Made by a program: the position numbers and the translations under genes
Source: CAWIHS01 sp963836005
GTDB lineage: Bacteria > Pseudomonadota > Gammaproteobacteria > GRL18
Length of the DNA stretch: 64,000 bases
Assembly (NCBI GenBank): GCA_963836005.1
Contig: CAWIHS010000004.1
Span: 124,001 to 188,000 of the forward strand
Reading direction: 5' to 3'
Notes under the pieces: model-generated
Seen by the model: the letters and a program-made list of their open reading frames with translations, nothing else
What the model was told of the DNA's origin: nothing
Databases searched by the model: none
Shown here: positions 8,831 through 18,004 of the stretch, one piece after another
How the letters are laid out: the number at the start of each line of letters is the position of its first letter
How positions within the stretch are numbered: the first letter of the stretch is position 1

Positions 8831-9180
8831 CTCATACGTAGGGTACTTAAGGAGAATCGGGTATTTGTGGAAGACAGATGATTGCTCCTGCATAATCTCA
8901 TTACCCACAACCACCCATGGGTGATAGAAAAGCATGCAATGAGGCAGGAGCCGAAGTCGTCCATGTAGGTCAAATTTCTATAGCCAGGGATGGCTATAGA
9001 AAGCCTACGACATACATGGAAGTATAAGTGTCGTGTGAGGCAGGATGCCGGGAACGACTGGATATATTTACGGCGTCTTCTGGGCAGGTAATTGCTCCAT
9101 GCATAACCTGCATTTTCCACTTCCATGTGGGTCAACAAATACCCGATTCTTCATGCGCATTTTTGCTTAAGAACTAACCT
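8831..9180. repeat. CTTAAG-type mosaic repeat, long copy
   Basis: The left end is CTCATACGTAGGGTACTTAAGG and the right end TTGCTTAAGAACTAACCT, forming imperfect inverted ends. The interior carries several CCATG-centred palindromes and a module starting CTATAGCCAGGGATGGC. About 200 bases of that module onward are almost identical to 17730-17930. No protein is encoded. The preceding gap 8636-8830 shows no gene. Confidence 0.85.
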
Positions 9181-9220
9181 GAGCACTGCATATAAATCAA
9201 AAAGCTATCGCCATAGTGGA

Positions 9221-10291
9221 CTAAGCATTATCAAGTAGAGGATAATCGGTGTAACCGTGCTCATCGCCACCATAGAAAGTGGATGAGTCGGCTTCGTTAA
9301 GATGAGCATCAATCTGTAATCGTTTAACCAGATCCGGGTTAGCAATATATTTGTTGCCAAAGGCGATAGCATCAGCAGCCTGGCTGCTGATGGCGGCATT
9401 TGCCGTTGTTTTTTCATATCCGCCATTGGCAATATAGATGCCATTGAAATGATCCCGGATTTGTCTCATATCACACCGCCTGGAATGTTCACCTGCCATG
9501 TTGACTTCAACGACATGAAGATAGGCGGGTTTATATGCGTTAAGCTGCTCAGCAACATGATTAAACAAAGCTTGAGGATTGCTATCATCAATATCATTAA
9601 ACTTATTCACCGGTGAAATACGTACCCCAACTTTGGCAAAACCAATCTCCAGCCCAACAGCATCAACAATTTCCATTAACAGACGACTGCGGTTAGTGAT
9701 GCTGCCTCCATAGTTGTCACTGCGTTGATTGCTGTTGTCTCGCAGGAACTGATCGATCAAATAACCATTGGCAGCATGAATTTCCACGCCGTCAAAACCT
9801 GCAGCAGCTGCCAGCTTTGCAGCATGGCGGTATTGCTCGATAATATCCGGAATTTCATCCAGCGCCAAGGCACGCGGGGTTACAAAATCCTTTAAACCTT
9901 CGTAGGTAAATGCCTGACCTGCTGGCTTTATAGCTGAAGGTGCAACGGGTAACTCTCCGTTATGATAATCGGGATGTGAAATGCGCCCGCAGTGCCAAAG
10001 TTGGCAAAAAATATGCCCGCCTAAATCATGTACGGCCTTGGTGATGGTTTTCCATGCAGACGATTGTGCCTGAGTATGAATACCCGGAGTGGCAGGGTAG
10101 CCGACACCCTGCGGTGAAACCTGTGTACCTTCGGTAATTAGAAGACCTGCCGCCGCACGTTGTGCATAATATTCCGCCATCAGCGGGTTGGGTAGAGTTT
10201 CAGGGGCCCGGTTACGGGTCAAAGGCGCCATGAAAATACGGTTTGGTAGAACCATATCCCCGAGCTCGATACTGGAAAATAAATCATTCAT
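9221..10291 (-). CDS. Old Yellow Enzyme family NAD(P)H:flavin oxidoreductase (NemA-like)
   Basis: A 356-aa FMN-dependent TIM-barrel ene-reductase of the OYE family. The N-terminus FSSIELGDMVLPNRIFMAPLTR is the classical start. EIHAANGYLIDQFL carries the His-x-x-Asn pair that binds the carbonyl or nitro group of the substrate, and DNYGGSI-NR is the usual motif after it. The C-terminal FGNKYIANPDLVKRL closes the FMN phosphate site. The length matches NemA/XenB-type enzymes, which reduce activated alkenes, N-ethylmaleimide or nitro compounds. The native substrate is unknown. It is monocistronic and flanked by accessory genes. Confidence 0.92.
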   Translation of the reverse strand: MNDLFSSIELGDMVLPNRIFMAPLTRNRAPETLPNPLMAEYYAQRAAAGLLITEGTQVSPQGVGYPATPGIHTQAQSSAWKTITKAVHDLGGHIFCQLWHCGRISHPDYHNGELPVAPSAIKPAGQAFTYEGLKDFVTPRALALDEIPDIIEQYRHAAKLAAAAGFDGVEIHAANGYLIDQFLRDNSNQRSDNYGGSITNRSRLLMEIVDAVGLEIGFAKVGVRISPVNKFNDIDDSNPQALFNHVAEQLNAYKPAYLHVVEVNMAGEHSRRCDMRQIRDHFNGIYIANGGYEKTTANAAISSQAADAIAFGNKYIANPDLVKRLQIDAHLNEADSSTFYGGDEHGYTDYPLLDNA

Positions 10292-10474
10292 GCGGTGTCT
10301 CCATAGACTGAATTGTTAACTGCTTATAATATAGATTCAAATCAACTAAAAATGAAGCTAAACACAAAGTTTGAAAATATCTGCAAGATCTCCCTAAGGT
10401 GGAAACCAGGGTAATCAAGTAGTTTTATGCTGCATGCCCTGAAACCATCGCTATGATTGCTTGATTCAGAAATA

Positions 10475-12562
10475 TTAATTGATATATTTATAGTCAGGCT
10501 GCCAAATATTTATTATCTTGGCCAGGAATGACGGGTATAAGATGCGATTCCCGTGTGCGCTAAGATGATCGCCATCAAAAAACAGCGGTAAACCTTCATC
10601 AAATGCAGAACATACATCATGCTGACACAACACTGGAAATGGATCCCAGACGATCAACTGAGGAAATTCATGGGCCAGTTCAGTCAATGATTCCATCACT
10701 GGTTTTCGATACTCTAATAGAATGTCTCGTTTGATCGTCAAGCCAGGCAAACAGATTGGATTGCTTTTGTTAAACCAGTCGGAACAACGAAATGCAGGTG
10801 ATCTAAAAACCGGCTTTGGGGCATCAATCATGACATTCATGGATAATTTCTCAAATCTGTTAAATAATTCCTTTGCTTCCTGCAAAGCCAGTTTTTGTTG
10901 CCTGATGGCATCTTTACTTTTCTGGTAGGAAATTACCGATTTTTCAGAAATAATTTTATATTGATGTCCGATTCTATTCATTCTTAATGATGCAAAAAAT
11001 ATAATATCACCAGGTGATGATAAGCTTTCAATTTCTGGCATTAATTTATCCAGTTTTTTCATACATGACATGCTTTCCGGTCTGAGCAAATTTGCATAAG
11101 CACAGCCAAATGAATATGAATGAACCTTAACCCCGTATTCATCCGTGAGTTGCTGAAGCATGGTGCTGTATGCTCCAGCATGAGAATTTCCAAGTATAAA
11201 TAGATTACGCCCGGAAAATATCTGCAGATTTTTTTGACGCATTTTTTCTGGCCATGCGTATGGGTACCACGTCTGCTGATCTTTGGTTACGCTGAGGCTG
11301 ATGTTTGCTTGAGATTTAAAAATGCTTTGAGATAGGGTAAACGAAATGACTATAACGAGAATTCCCAAAGATATAATTTGCCAGTTTGGTTTATTGACAA
11401 TGAAAGGGTTTTTTCTTACAGGTGTTTCAATATAATGGTAAGAAACATTGGCAAGTATAACGGTTATTGCAATAGCACAAATAATTTCAACTATTGTTTC
11501 CAGACCAACGGTCCATCTAAAAAGAACATATACAGGCCAATGCCATAAATACAGCGAATATGATATTTTGCCTGTATACACCATGACTGCATTTTCAAGA
11601 ACTTTCTGTATGAGCGGTTTCGCCTCTGTTTTATTAATAACCCCGCAGATTAATAAAAATGCACCACTAACAGAAAGCATAGCCCAGGGAAATGGAAATG
11701 CTTTTTCATTAGAAAAAATGAAACCGGACCCAACAAGAAGTATCCCGACAGCTAAATACCATTGAGCCAGAAATCTTGAATAAGGGATAAATTTATGGCG
11801 TGAATGCAATTTAAACAATAATGCGCCACAGGCGAGTTCCCAAAATCTGCTGGGCAGCAAATAAAATGCACGATCTGGGCTGTTTGATGTTTCATACCAG
11901 GAATAGGACAAGGAAATTATGCATAGACCCGCCAGCAGCCAGTTGGAAAGAAGGCCTAACCCCCCGGGTCTTTCTTTATATTTTAGCCAGATAAAAAATA
12001 TTAGCGGGAAGAGTACATAAAATTGTTCTTCAACAGCAAGAGACCAGGTATGAGTAAAAGAATTAAATTCTACTCTAGGTGCAAAATAGCCATCATTAAA
12101 CCATATCAGGGCATAATTACTGATTCCAAAGAATGCGTATAAACCGGTTTTTTCAGTTGACGAGCTTAACCATGAAGCTGGTACAAAGAGTGTGGTTATG
12201 ATACTCACAAGTAGAATACATGCAATTAATGCGGGAAAAATTCTGATAATTCTTCTGGCATAAAAGGCCAGGGTGTAGCGGAGAAAATGGGGGTTGGTTT
12301 CTCGGGCTAATGAACTGCTTACAACATAGCCTGATATGACAAAAAATATATCTACCCCGGAAAACCCGCCGGGCAGAAATAATGGGTCTATATGAAATAA
12401 CATGACAGCTAAAACAGCTATTGCACGTAATCCATCAATCCCTTTAATATAATGAAAAGTTGTTATTTTTGCTGCAGGCAAAATGTGCTTTACCGTATAT
12501 GCGTCTAATGAATTAAATGATAGAACTTTGTACAAATGAAGAGCATTATAATACAATTTCAT
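10475..12562 (-). CDS. OafA/YrhL-type acyltransferase with C-terminal SGNH domain
   Basis: About 695 aa from the preferred ATG at 12562, preceded by GGAG; a longer frame to 12619 runs into the repeat and is less likely. Residues about 35-390 are an acyltransferase-3 membrane domain (GIDGLRAIAVLAVMLFH, VDIFFVISGYVVS). The C-terminal third is a periplasmic SGNH hydrolase-like domain with FILGNSHAG as block I and a terminal DGDHLSAHG block with Asp and His. Such proteins O-acetylate lipopolysaccharide O-antigen or other exported glycans. Like its neighbour at 7586 it lies in a repeat-rich accessory stretch. The acceptor is unknown. Confidence 0.88.
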   Translation of the reverse strand: MKLYYNALHLYKVLSFNSLDAYTVKHILPAAKITTFHYIKGIDGLRAIAVLAVMLFHIDPLFLPGGFSGVDIFFVISGYVVSSSLARETNPHFLRYTLAFYARRIIRIFPALIACILLVSIITTLFVPASWLSSSTEKTGLYAFFGISNYALIWFNDGYFAPRVEFNSFTHTWSLAVEEQFYVLFPLIFFIWLKYKERPGGLGLLSNWLLAGLCIISLSYSWYETSNSPDRAFYLLPSRFWELACGALLFKLHSRHKFIPYSRFLAQWYLAVGILLVGSGFIFSNEKAFPFPWAMLSVSGAFLLICGVINKTEAKPLIQKVLENAVMVYTGKISYSLYLWHWPVYVLFRWTVGLETIVEIICAIAITVILANVSYHYIETPVRKNPFIVNKPNWQIISLGILVIVISFTLSQSIFKSQANISLSVTKDQQTWYPYAWPEKMRQKNLQIFSGRNLFILGNSHAGAYSTMLQQLTDEYGVKVHSYSFGCAYANLLRPESMSCMKKLDKLMPEIESLSSPGDIIFFASLRMNRIGHQYKIISEKSVISYQKSKDAIRQQKLALQEAKELFNRFEKLSMNVMIDAPKPVFRSPAFRCSDWFNKSNPICLPGLTIKRDILLEYRKPVMESLTELAHEFPQLIVWDPFPVLCQHDVCSAFDEGLPLFFDGDHLSAHGNRILYPSFLAKIINIWQPDYKYIN

Positions 12563-12614
12563 TCCCCGAACTCCATCATTCCATAAAATCTCAATGCATA
12601 CTAAATACGTGTTC

Positions 12615-12801
12615 CTCATACGTAGGTACTTAAGGAGAATCGGGAATTTATTGACTCACATGGACGACTTCGGCTCCTGCCTCTCGCATGCGTTTCCACC
12701 ATTTATGGTGGTCATGAAGGGAATACAGATTATGCAGGAGCAATCATCTGTCTTTCACAAACAACCGATTTCTCATGTACATTTTGCTTAAGAACTAACC
12801 T
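12615..12801. repeat. CTTAAG-type mosaic repeat, short copy
   Basis: The left end is CTCATACGTAGGTACTTAAGG and the right end TTGCTTAAGAACTAACCT. The interior has the GACGACTTCGGCTCCTGCC module and a CACCATTTATGGTG palindrome. It abuts the start region of the acyltransferase on the minus strand. Confidence 0.85.
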
Positions 12802-12916
12802 GTGAGTAACTATTCACTATAAATAAGAAATAAACTCGAGTACAATAGTATACTAAATTACTATGATATTATGTCATTGTTGTTTGGTTACCAAAAACAG
12901 GAGTCTGAGTGAAATT

Positions 12917-13165
12917 ATGAATGACATGCCCAAATACAATCTGGATTGTCAAAAATGTCATGTGCAGTATCAACTGGATGATGTGGCTTATGATAAAACC
13001 TGCCAAAACAAGCATACGTTTTTATTTATCTGTCCCCAATGCGGTGATTATAAGGCCACTGCTATGGCCAATATTCCACAGCAATTGTGGCAGGAGTTTA
13101 TACCGTCAGAGCAGCTGGATGACGTAATTGCCAGACACACAGAAGCCATGCAGCAGCGTGGCTAA
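12917..13165 (+). CDS. Small protein with two CxxC pairs, zinc-ribbon-like
   Basis: An 82-aa hypothetical protein from the ATG at 12917; a longer frame from 12863 is possible but adds a poorly conserved-looking leader. Two CxxC pairs (CQKC near residue 13 and CPQC near 43) suggest a small zinc-ribbon. The rest is hydrophilic. An AGGAG lies 13 bases before the start, rather far. I do not recognise a family. Confidence 0.6.
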   Translation: MNDMPKYNLDCQKCHVQYQLDDVAYDKTCQNKHTFLFICPQCGDYKATAMANIPQQLWQEFIPSEQLDDVIARHTEAMQQRG

Positions 13166-13360
13166 GACATGAGAGATGTTCCGCTAGCAGTAAAAGCTGG
13201 CTGATGATGCTTAAATTTCAACCAGTGCATAAACTAGAGTTTGATACGGTAGATGGAATATATCATCATTTTCGATGCCTGTGGATCTCATTTCAACGGC
13301 TTACAGAGAAGTGCGCATTTCGAGCAATACAAAATCTCGTTCAGATTCGAAGAGTAATAA

Positions 13361-13540
13361 GGTCGGGTCTTTAACCTGATCAGCGGCCAGAAAATAGCGG
13401 AGCTGAAGCTGGACGGCATGCCGCATCTGTGGTCTGGCATCACCTGGTGCGTTGGTGGTTTATGATGCCAGGACATTGAAAGAGATCCAGCGCAGCCCCA
13501 TGAAAAAAATCGTTGGGCAAGTACAATGTTTACCACAAGA
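13361..13540 (+). pseudogene. Fragment resembling the C-terminus of a cytochrome d1-type protein (NirN/NirF/NirS group)
   Basis: One frame reads RVFNLISGQKIAEL and GMPHLWSGITW, then the reading shifts by one base at about 13448 and continues ALVVYDARTLKEIQRSPMKK. These strings resemble the last blades of heme d1 propeller proteins, which have a MPHLxSGITW segment and a VVYDAxTLKExxRxPMKKPSGK segment in the same order. In-frame stops precede the fragment and nothing upstream is coding. The match is from memory of the family, not from a search. The rest of the 13166-13840 gap shows no gene. Confidence 0.45.
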
Positions 13541-13740
13541 TAACGAGATCAGAGGCTACCAGCCATTGATTCAGACATCCTGATCTCGAAGATTTTATTT
13601 TCACCCCATTTTTAGAACCAGCCTGTGATTCATCCTCAAAAAGCAGGTTTCAGTCGAATTGAGTTCTATACACATTTTTTAGTATTATCCATTGTCATAT
13701 CAGCCATATGGACAAATCAAGGCAATAAGTCATTTTTCTA

Positions 13741-13786
13741 AATGAAAATCAATATCGTTTACATGTTGTACTTATTAGCCTATAAT
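13741..13786 (+). promoter_or_regulatory. Fur box and promoter of feoAB
   Basis: A -35 TTTACA (13758-13763) and -10 TATAAT (13781-13786) are separated by 17 bases. Immediately upstream, 13741-13756 matches the Fur consensus AATGATAATCATTATC at 14 of 16 positions. Iron-Fur binding would block the -35 region. feoA begins 57 bases after the -10. Confidence 0.75.
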
Positions 13787-13843
13787 ATGTCTATTAGAAA
13801 TTGGTAATTATCTACTTTACCAGCTATGAATTGAGGCATCACT

Positions 13844-14065
13844 ATGACATTAAATCAATTAGCCAGGGGTAAATCTGCAATTATTCTTTCAGTAAACGCA
13901 GATAAAGAACTGAAAAACCGTTTTAACTCATTTGGTCTGGTCAAGGGAGCGGAAATTTTTACTGAAGCTTCAACCATAGCTAACAGTACGATCGAAGTCA
14001 GGATCAATAAAACCAAAATTGCCCTGCGTTCATCTGAAGCAGAAAAAATTGTTATTACTGGATGA
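13844..14065 (+). CDS. feoA: Ferrous iron transport protein A
   Basis: A 73-aa SH3-like FeoA protein, with the typical pattern of a small basic beta-barrel (NRFNSFGLVKGAEI in the core). FeoA is a cytoplasmic partner of the FeoB ferrous iron transporter. Its last codons overlap the feoB start by four bases, so the two are translationally coupled. A Fur-box promoter lies upstream. Confidence 0.92.
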   Translation: MTLNQLARGKSAIILSVNADKELKNRFNSFGLVKGAEIFTEASTIANSTIEVRINKTKIALRSSEAEKIVITG

Positions 14066-16164
14066 AGAAACAAATTAAAATTGCTCTTGTGGGGCAGCCC
14101 AATGTAGGTAAGAGCATGCTGATCAATTCGATAGGCAATGCAAAACTCCGGGTCGGCAATTTTAGTGGTGTAACGGTAAAAAAAGAAGTCGTTAATGTTT
14201 CCTATGCTGACTATAATATTGAAATCACCGATCTTCCAGGCTCTTATTCCTTAAACGATTATACTATCGAAGAGCGAGTCACCAAGCATTATCTGGATGA
14301 AGGAGACTATGATCTCATTCTTAATGTTGTCGACTCCGCCAATATTGAACGTAATCTTCTTCTCACTACAGAACTCCTCGCGCTCAATAAAAAAATGATA
14401 ATCGCCCTGAATATGACTGATGAAGCGATCAAAGAGGGCGTTCATATTGATGAACATCAACTGAGCAAAATTCTGGGGACTGCCTGTGTAAAAACGTCGG
14501 CAGTTGAGAAAAGCGGTATTGGCGAACTTCTAAAAGCAATTACCGTTACCTTCAACAACCAGGAAACGACTAATCATCTGCAATTTAGTGAACCTTATGA
14601 GGAAGAGATCGGGAATATTGTTAATTTCTTCAAGGAAAAAAACTATTTTTGTGAAGCAGGATGTAAGTCAACCGCTATAAAGCTGCTCAGAGAAGATAAG
14701 GAAACCTGTCAGTCCCTGCAGAATGAGCCGATATGGATCGAGCTTCAGCCTGTTCTGAATCAGGCTTATCAACACCTTTATCTTCATTTTGATACGAAAG
14801 ATCTGGATGATATTTTTAATGATGAAAAAATATCCCTGACCAAAGGCGCTGTTGTTGAAACAGTGACTTTTGAACATCAGCCTGAACAGTCATTAACTCA
14901 AAGAATTGATTCACTGTTAATGCATAATATCATTGGCTTGCCTATTTTTCTTTTTCTGATGTGGGGATTATTTCAACTGACCTTCGAAGTAGGCAGTATT
15001 CCCATGGACTGGATTGACCGTTTTTTTGCTGCGCTGATTGGGGGTACTAAATCTTTCCTTGGTGACACCGAGCTGGCTTCTGTCATTGCTGACGGTGCCA
15101 TTGCCGGGGTTGGGGCTGTCGTTATGTTTTTGCCGAATATTATTATCCTTTTTTTTGGCATTGCCTTATTAGAGACAACAGGCTATATGAGCCGTGTGGC
15201 TTTCCTGCTGGATGGCTTTTTTCATAAATTCGGACTTCACGGTAAATCATTTATCCCCCTGGTAACCGGTTTTGGCTGCTCTGTACCGGCCTACATGGCA
15301 GCACGGACATTAAAAAACGACCGGGACAGGCTGCTGACTTTGTTCATTATCGGTTTTATGAGTTGCGGAGCAAGACTGCCCATCTATGTGTTGTTTGTCG
15401 GGGCCTTTTTTGCAGAACGATATGCCGGTAATATGCTGTTTGTCATCTATATTTCCGGGGCCCTACTGGGAATTGTTGCTGCCAAGGTGTTGAAAATGAC
15501 TGCTTTTAAAGGCGCAGACGAACCTTTTGTTATGGAAATACCAAAATATCGGCTGCCTTCATTCCGACTGCTCTGGCATAGTGTCTCGGGCCAGGCGATG
15601 ATGTACCTGAAAAAAGCAGGGACTTTTATTCTAATGGCTTCCATTCTGATCTGGTTTGCCAGTAATTATCCTAAATATCCTGAAATACAGGCGCAATTTC
15701 AGGCAAAGATAGAACAGGCCGATGAACAGGCTGCATCAGAGCTCTCCAACCAGCGTTCACTGTATATGCTTGAAAACAGTTACCTGGGTAAAATTGGTCA
15801 TGCGTCCGAGCCTTTCTTTGCCCCTCTGGGTTATGACTGGAAGATGGCGGTAGCACTGGAAACCGGCCTCGCGGCAAAGGAAGTTGTAGTAGCTACACTT
15901 GGTGTGCTGTATGGTCTGGGAGAAGAACATGATGAAAAGAGTGAGAGTCTGGTGGATAAAATCCGCAGTAACATCAGTTTTCCTGCAGCCATCTCTTTTA
16001 TCGTGTTTGTGATGATTTATTTACCCTGCCTGGCTGCTTCCATGGTCTTTACCCGTGAAGCCGGCGGCTGGAAGTATCTCGGGTATTTATTTGTCTTTAC
16101 AACGGCATTAGCGTGGACGCTTTCATTTGCGGCATATAATTTTGCCAAAATAGTAGTGACGTAA
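14062..16164 (+). CDS. feoB: Ferrous iron transporter B
   Basis: A 700-aa FeoB, the inner-membrane Fe(II) transporter with an N-terminal GTPase. G1 is GQPNVGKS near residues 9-16, G3 is DLPGSYSL and G4 is NMTD. Residues about 170-270 are the helical GDI-like domain, and from about 295 two Gate repeats with many membrane helices follow (VTGFGCSVPAYMAARTL and the second half with ETGLAAKEVVVATLG). It is somewhat shorter than the 750-770 aa of E. coli FeoB. Overlap with feoA and the short gap to the permease at 16196 suggest one Fur-controlled operon. Confidence 0.96.
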   Translation: MKKQIKIALVGQPNVGKSMLINSIGNAKLRVGNFSGVTVKKEVVNVSYADYNIEITDLPGSYSLNDYTIEERVTKHYLDEGDYDLILNVVDSANIERNLLLTTELLALNKKMIIALNMTDEAIKEGVHIDEHQLSKILGTACVKTSAVEKSGIGELLKAITVTFNNQETTNHLQFSEPYEEEIGNIVNFFKEKNYFCEAGCKSTAIKLLREDKETCQSLQNEPIWIELQPVLNQAYQHLYLHFDTKDLDDIFNDEKISLTKGAVVETVTFEHQPEQSLTQRIDSLLMHNIIGLPIFLFLMWGLFQLTFEVGSIPMDWIDRFFAALIGGTKSFLGDTELASVIADGAIAGVGAVVMFLPNIIILFFGIALLETTGYMSRVAFLLDGFFHKFGLHGKSFIPLVTGFGCSVPAYMAARTLKNDRDRLLTLFIIGFMSCGARLPIYVLFVGAFFAERYAGNMLFVIYISGALLGIVAAKVLKMTAFKGADEPFVMEIPKYRLPSFRLLWHSVSGQAMMYLKKAGTFILMASILIWFASNYPKYPEIQAQFQAKIEQADEQAASELSNQRSLYMLENSYLGKIGHASEPFFAPLGYDWKMAVALETGLAAKEVVVATLGVLYGLGEEHDEKSESLVDKIRSNISFPAAISFIVFVMIYLPCLAASMVFTREAGGWKYLGYLFVFTTALAWTLSFAAYNFAKIVVT

Positions 16165-16195
16165 CTATTAAGTTTACTTTTCCAGGCAGGATATA

Positions 16196-17401
16196 ATGAA
16201 AACACTCATTCTTGAATTATTCTCCAATTTCTGGATTTTATTAAGCTCAATATCGGTTTATCTGCTGATGGGTGTTCTGGTGGCAGGTGTTTTCAAACTG
16301 TTATTACCCGATGCTTTGGTCAAACAGCATCTGGGCAGTCACAGCTTTATAGCGAATATCAAGGCCGCTGTTCTCGGTATTCCCTTGCCGCTTTGTTCAT
16401 GCAGTGTGATACCCTTTATCAGTGTGCTTAAAAAAAGCGGCGCCTCCAAAAGTGCGATTCAGACTTTTTTGATCTCGACTCCAATTACCGGCGCGGATTC
16501 GATTATGGCCAGTTATGGTGTTTTCGGCTGGGCCTTTACAGTATATCGGGTTATTACTTCTGTAGTGATCTCTTTATTCGCTGGACTCATAACACTTTTT
16601 CTGGACCGTGAAAGTGACAGCAGGGCTGCAATAGACGTTAACAAGAATAAAGCAGAAAAAACATTTGCGGCTTATAGAACCAGGGATGTTCAAGGACATA
16701 GTTTCAAACCCGTTTCGCAGTCATCATGCAACGTCAATGATATGGCCAAGATAAAGAGTGGTGCAAATGCAGCTCTGTTGAATATTGGTGTTGTGAAGGC
16801 AGAAGAAAAACCGAACCGCTTACAGCAGGTTCTGGCTTTTGCCTTTGATGACGTCTTAAAGGACATTTCCCGTTCACTACTGGTCGGTATTATAATCGGG
16901 GCGGTGATTGTGACTTTTATACCGGAAAATCTTGCTGCATATATATCTGCTAATGTTTTTCTTAATTATTTACTGGTATTACTGGTCTCAGTGCCTCTTT
17001 ATGTCTGTGCGACTTCTTCAATTCCTCTGGGTTTATCCCTTCTCAGTGCAGGATTTTCACCTGGAGCCGCCTTTATCTTCTTAACCGCCGGACCTGCGAC
17101 GAATACGGTCACTATCAGTGTGGTGCAAAAGACTCTGGGCAATCGTTCCCTGATGATCTATCTGTTATCCGTTATCCTGGGTAGTCTGTTTTTCGGTACC
17201 CTGTTTGATTATCTTTTTCCTCACAGCCTGGAAAAAATGTTTAGCTTTCTTAACCATGAAGAATCTCCTGGCTTTATAGCGCAAATCTCTGCTGTGATTT
17301 TGCTCTACCTGACACTGAAATACACGTTTAATAAAAATACGCGGATCATTAAAAAAGGCGGCTGCAGCGGCGGTAACGGCGGCTGCTGCGGAACTGGTTA
17401 A
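16196..17401 (+). CDS. SO_0444-type metal efflux permease
   Basis: A 401-aa membrane protein of the predicted permease (ArsP/DUF318) superfamily. The LPLCSCSVIPFI motif in helix 2-3 and the TPITGADSIMASYG segment match the SO_0444 subgroup, described as Cu/Zn efflux transporters. The internal symmetry of two four-helix halves is visible (second half CATSSIPLGLSLL). A loop with HSFKPV...SSC joins the halves, and the extreme C-terminus is rich in Gly and Cys (CSGG...GGCCG), likely a metal-binding tail. It starts 31 bases after feoB, so it may be co-transcribed with the iron genes. The exact metal is uncertain. Confidence 0.82.
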   Translation: MKTLILELFSNFWILLSSISVYLLMGVLVAGVFKLLLPDALVKQHLGSHSFIANIKAAVLGIPLPLCSCSVIPFISVLKKSGASKSAIQTFLISTPITGADSIMASYGVFGWAFTVYRVITSVVISLFAGLITLFLDRESDSRAAIDVNKNKAEKTFAAYRTRDVQGHSFKPVSQSSCNVNDMAKIKSGANAALLNIGVVKAEEKPNRLQQVLAFAFDDVLKDISRSLLVGIIIGAVIVTFIPENLAAYISANVFLNYLLVLLVSVPLYVCATSSIPLGLSLLSAGFSPGAAFIFLTAGPATNTVTISVVQKTLGNRSLMIYLLSVILGSLFFGTLFDYLFPHSLEKMFSFLNHEESPGFIAQISAVILLYLTLKYTFNKNTRIIKKGGCSGGNGGCCGTG

Positions 17402-17544
17402 ACAACTTTGCAGCATGAAGACGTCCCATTAATGTGACTGTTTTTCTGTTATGCACCAAAAACAAACATCCCTGCTTATTTCTCCCTGTCTATAATTTCC
17501 TTCAAAAGTGATGGCTGGTTAACTTCTTGTTAATAAAAAAAATG

Positions 17545-17629
17545 GTAACTACTCAATAAGTCCATGCAAGATCCCCTCCCCACATCAGGGGGAAGGAACT
17601 TAAACTGCACGGACTTATTGAGATGTTAC
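17545..17629. repeat. GTAAC-type MITE, short internally deleted copy
   Basis: An 85-base element. The left end is GTAACTACTCAATAAGTCC and the right end, inverted, is GTAACATCTCAATAAGTCC. Only the GC-rich core palindrome of one side is retained between them. The flanking 8 bases no longer match, so this is probably an old or rearranged copy. Confidence 0.8.
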
Positions 17630-17644
17630 AATAATTCGTGGGGA

Positions 17645-17940
17645 TAACTCAGTACTTAAGAAGAATCGGGTATTTGTGGAAGACAGATGATTGCTCCTGC
17701 ATAATCTGCATTCCCTACATCCATGTAGGTCAAGTTTCTGTAGCCAGGGATGGCTATAGAAAGCCTACGACATACATGGAAGTATAAGTGTCGTGTGAGG
17801 CAGGATGCCGGGAACGACTGGATATATTTACGGCGCCTTCTGGGCAGGTAATTGCTCCATGCATAACCTGCATTTTCCACTTCCATGTGGGTCAACAAAT
17901 ACCCGATTCTTCATCCACATTTTTGCTTAAGAACTAACCT
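17645..17940. repeat. CTTAAG-type mosaic repeat, long copy
   Basis: Starts near CAGTACTTAAGAAGAATCGGG and ends TTGCTTAAGAACTAACCT. From about 17730 it is nearly identical to the copy at 8831-9180. It lies directly after the 85-base GTAAC element. A further partial end (TTCGCTTAAGCACATACCT) follows at about 17960-17980. The whole gap 17402-18004 is thus repeat sequence. Confidence 0.85.
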
Positions 17941-18004
17941 ATGAATTATCCTTAGACATTTTCGCTTAAGCACATACCTATGAAAACATTCCAGGATATT
18001 GATA

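Noticed and set aside
8714..9138. Minus-strand frames of 73 and 105 codons
   Set aside because: They lie inside the mosaic repeat and recur with the repeat at 17656-17898.
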